From DATBVX01 sp963705495 (GTDB lineage Bacteria > Pseudomonadota > Gammaproteobacteria > Steroidobacterales > Steroidobacteraceae), in assembly GCA_963705495.1 (NCBI GenBank), contig CAVPJQ010000005.1:186001-250000 (forward strand): 64,000 nucleotides of DNA, in the 5' to 3' direction. This document shows, piece after piece, positions 62,118-64,000 of this stretch; the stretch's first letter is position 1; the number at the start of each line of letters is the position of its first letter. The notes beneath the pieces are model-generated. The model ran no database searches, was not told the origin of the DNA, and saw only the letters and a program-made list of their open reading frames with translations. The position numbers and the translations under genes were made by a program.

Positions 62118-63955
62118 GTGGAACGTTCCTGAGGAGATGAGCGGGCAAGATCGATTTCCGGCATCGGCCGGAACTCGCGTCCGGCGCCGCGCAGAAAGCG
62201 GACAAAGAACTCGAACAACACCAGTCGCGTGGTCTGGATCCCGGCGACGAGCGCCTCGAGGACGATCACGAACAGGTTGCCTATGATCAGCACGGCGACA
62301 GCGAGCGAGCGTGGCGCCGCCGCAGCCAGCCCCACGATGGCGACACAAAGCCCGGCGTGAGCCAGTGCGAAGGCGCCGACACGCAGGAACGACAGAGTGT
62401 TGACCGCGATCTGCAGCGCCGATTCGAGCAACTCGCCGATCGAAGACCCGATGCTCCTCAGGCGCATTCCCTTGGGCGCGCAGGCGATCAACCCACACAC
62501 GAACCAGACTGCCCCCGCGCCGGCGAGCCAGATCGCGGCGGTGTCGACAAAAGTGAGCAGCACGCCCACATAGAAAACCACGAGTCCCGCCTTAGATGCG
62601 CACCAGCGCGCCCCGCGACCCACCCAATGCTGTTGGAGGCCGTCGAGCCCGAGCCCGAGCAGTACTACCACCACGCCCAACCCGAGAGTCACGCCGAGTA
62701 CCGTCAGAGGGGCTTCGAGCGGCGCGATCCACACCGGATGAATCAGGTCCTCGCGCCCGAACACGCTGCCGAAAAGCACGCCGAACAGCATTGAGGCGAT
62801 ACCGCCGGACACCAGCAGGGCCAGGGGCGGATAGCGACGACGCAACACCAGACCCACTGCAAGCAGTACGAGCCCGTGCCCGACGTCGGCAAACATGAAT
62901 CCGAAAATGAGCGGAGCGATGATTGCAACGAGAAGGCTCGGGTCCGCCTCCGCCAGGCTGGGCGTGCCCAACAAGCGCGCAAACAGCTCGAACGGCCGCA
63001 CCCAACCGGGATTGCGCAGCGTCACAGGCGGTTCGAGTCCTTCCGGCGGCGGCGGAAGCTGCAGCAGGTGCGGCACGTCACCGCCGCGGAGCCGCTGCTC
63101 GAGGATGCGCGCGTCGGGCTCACGCGTCCACCCCGTCACCCACGCGAAGTGCTCGGTGGCCGCGAGTTGGGGTACCTGACTCGCATACCACTCGACGAAG
63201 GCGAAATCACCGAGCAAGTGCTCGAGGTGATGCTCGGCCGTAAGGCGCTCGAGTGCTTCGCGCAGTTCGTGTATCTGGGCGTCGGTAGAGGCGATCATCT
63301 CGCCCAAAGCCGTCTGCTCGGAAGATCCGGCCGCTGGGAGCGCAGGCAGGACAATACGGCGTGCCTTGCGCGCAAGCAGGGTGTCCTCGAGGCTGGCGAT
63401 TTCTACATCGAGGCCGACAGCCACCAGGAAGCAGTGCGCTCCGGCATCGATGCGCTGCACAAGCGCATTCACAGGAAGCTCTTTCGGCCACTCCCGCGTC
63501 TCGACGCGAAACGCGCAGGTTCGCAACTGCGGACCTGCACTGGCCAGCCGCGTGAGCGCGGGCAGGCTTCCTGCCGCCGCCGCCACGAGCTCGGCGGTGC
63601 GCTTAAGTTCCTCGCGCCGCGCGAGCGCCGCCTGAAGCGCGGCAACCAGCGGTTCTGCCTGTCCTTGCCACGCGCGCAGCCTCACGAGCGCCTCGTCAAG
63701 AATCTGGCCCGGCTCGCGCGGCGGAGCACCGGATTTCAGGCGTGGCGCCGGCCAGTAGGCGGCGTAGCGGCGCTGCAGCTCGCGGAATTCGTCGAGGCTC
63801 GCGTGAAGCTCGGGCAGAGCGCCGTGCGCGATGCTGCGGCTGTGAGTCTCAAGCTGCACCGTGCGCGTACTCGCGAGCAGTACCAGAGCGCGTGACAGCT
63901 CCTCGCGCGGCACGAGCAGCTCGAACCACGTGGCCGGCCGCGAGCGTACGCTCAT
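62114..63955 (-). CDS. V/A-type ATPase subunit I (a subunit)
   Basis: A 613-residue stator subunit. The cytoplasmic N-terminal half (residues ~1-330) has coiled arms (RREELKRTAELVAAAAGSL). The C-terminal half has about seven to eight helices, beginning LVAIIAPLIFGFMFADVGHGL, with LRVGAFALAHAGLCVAIVGL near the end carrying the polar helix that faces the rotor. FMFADVGHG is the family signature. It overlaps the upstream subunit gene (ATGA) and K. Confidence 0.93.
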   Translation of the reverse strand: MSVRSRPATWFELLVPREELSRALVLLASTRTVQLETHSRSIAHGALPELHASLDEFRELQRRYAAYWPAPRLKSGAPPREPGQILDEALVRLRAWQGQAEPLVAALQAALARREELKRTAELVAAAAGSLPALTRLASAGPQLRTCAFRVETREWPKELPVNALVQRIDAGAHCFLVAVGLDVEIASLEDTLLARKARRIVLPALPAAGSSEQTALGEMIASTDAQIHELREALERLTAEHHLEHLLGDFAFVEWYASQVPQLAATEHFAWVTGWTREPDARILEQRLRGGDVPHLLQLPPPPEGLEPPVTLRNPGWVRPFELFARLLGTPSLAEADPSLLVAIIAPLIFGFMFADVGHGLVLLAVGLVLRRRYPPLALLVSGGIASMLFGVLFGSVFGREDLIHPVWIAPLEAPLTVLGVTLGLGVVVVLLGLGLDGLQQHWVGRGARWCASKAGLVVFYVGVLLTFVDTAAIWLAGAGAVWFVCGLIACAPKGMRLRSIGSSIGELLESALQIAVNTLSFLRVGAFALAHAGLCVAIVGLAAAAPRSLAVAVLIIGNLFVIVLEALVAGIQTTRLVLFEFFVRFLRGAGREFRPMPEIDLARSSPQERST

Positions 63956-64000
63956 AAAGGTTCCATGCGCGCAGATTCGAGGAGCAGGCGACGCACCAGC
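63952..64000 (-). CDS. C-terminal end of the gene upstream of subunit I (probably ATPase subunit C)
   Basis: The last 15 codons of a gene entering from the right edge, reading LVRRLLLESARMEPL and stop, overlapping the subunit I start in ATGA. In V/A-type operons arranged I-K-F-E-A-B-D, subunit C commonly precedes I, and a short helical C-terminus agrees. Too little is visible for an independent identification. Confidence 0.45.
   Translation of the reverse strand, partial: LVRRLLLESARMEPL

Noticed and set aside
1..64000. CRISPR arrays, prophage or insertion-sequence genes
   Set aside because: No regularly spaced repeats, transposases, integrases or phage structural genes were seen on either strand.

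Overview
This 64 kb window is a GC-rich chromosomal segment of a gammaproteobacterium. The left 30 kb carries core runs typical of that class: the end of dnaB with rplI-rpsR-rpsF, rlmB-rnr, purA-hflC-hflK-hflX-hfq-miaA-mutL-amiC-tsaE-nnr, and panB-panC-folK-pcnB. A MutL with an intact endonuclease motif, plus wax-ester, cbb3 and hydrogenase genes, would fit a lineage near Nevskiales/Steroidobacterales. That placement is inference; no species can be named from the sequence alone.

Layout. (1) 1-4.7 kb: primosome/ribosomal protein genes, rRNA methyltransferase, RNase R, tRNA-Leu. (2) 4.8-12.6 kb: complete cbb3 cytochrome oxidase operon ccoNOQP-orf-ccoG-H-I-S, with a small unnamed membrane protein gene between ccoP and ccoG. 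(3) 12.7-29.7 kb: housekeeping block ending in tRNA-Glu. (4) 29.8-32.1 kb: a scarred region in which a NicO-type nickel transporter gene sits between the 5' stub of a CBS-domain gene and the 3' stub of a universal-stress-protein gene, followed by a small protein gene and an inverted, truncated paralogue of it. (5) 32.1-42.3 kb: a neutral-lipid island (lipase, patatin, phasin, TPR protein, wax ester synthase/DGAT, 660-residue fatty acyl reductase, aldehyde dehydrogenase, acyl-CoA ligase). (6) 42.5-55.5 kb: a membrane-bound [NiFe] hydrogenase of the Isp type (hynS-isp1-isp2-hynL with hyaF and hyaD) transcribed divergently from hypCABDF-(radical SAM)-hypE. (7) 55.5-64 kb: an NTF2-like gene, a possible repeat, a MenA/UbiA-like prenyltransferase and a V/A-type ATPase operon (C-I-K-F-E-A-B-D) running off the right edge.

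How it fits together. The hydrogenase would pass electrons from H2 through Isp2/Isp1 into the quinone pool. The high-affinity cbb3 oxidase suits low-oxygen respiration, the NicO carrier would supply nickel, and the hyp genes build the active site. The lipid island would store acyl chains as wax esters or triacylglycerols and remobilise them.

Data quality. At least a dozen genes, mostly core ones, are broken by single-base indels, usually one extra base in a G/C triplet. The downstream reading frame always resumes with normal conserved sequence. This pattern points to residual sequencing or assembly errors rather than gene decay. I annotate those genes over their full extent and give the suspected break points.
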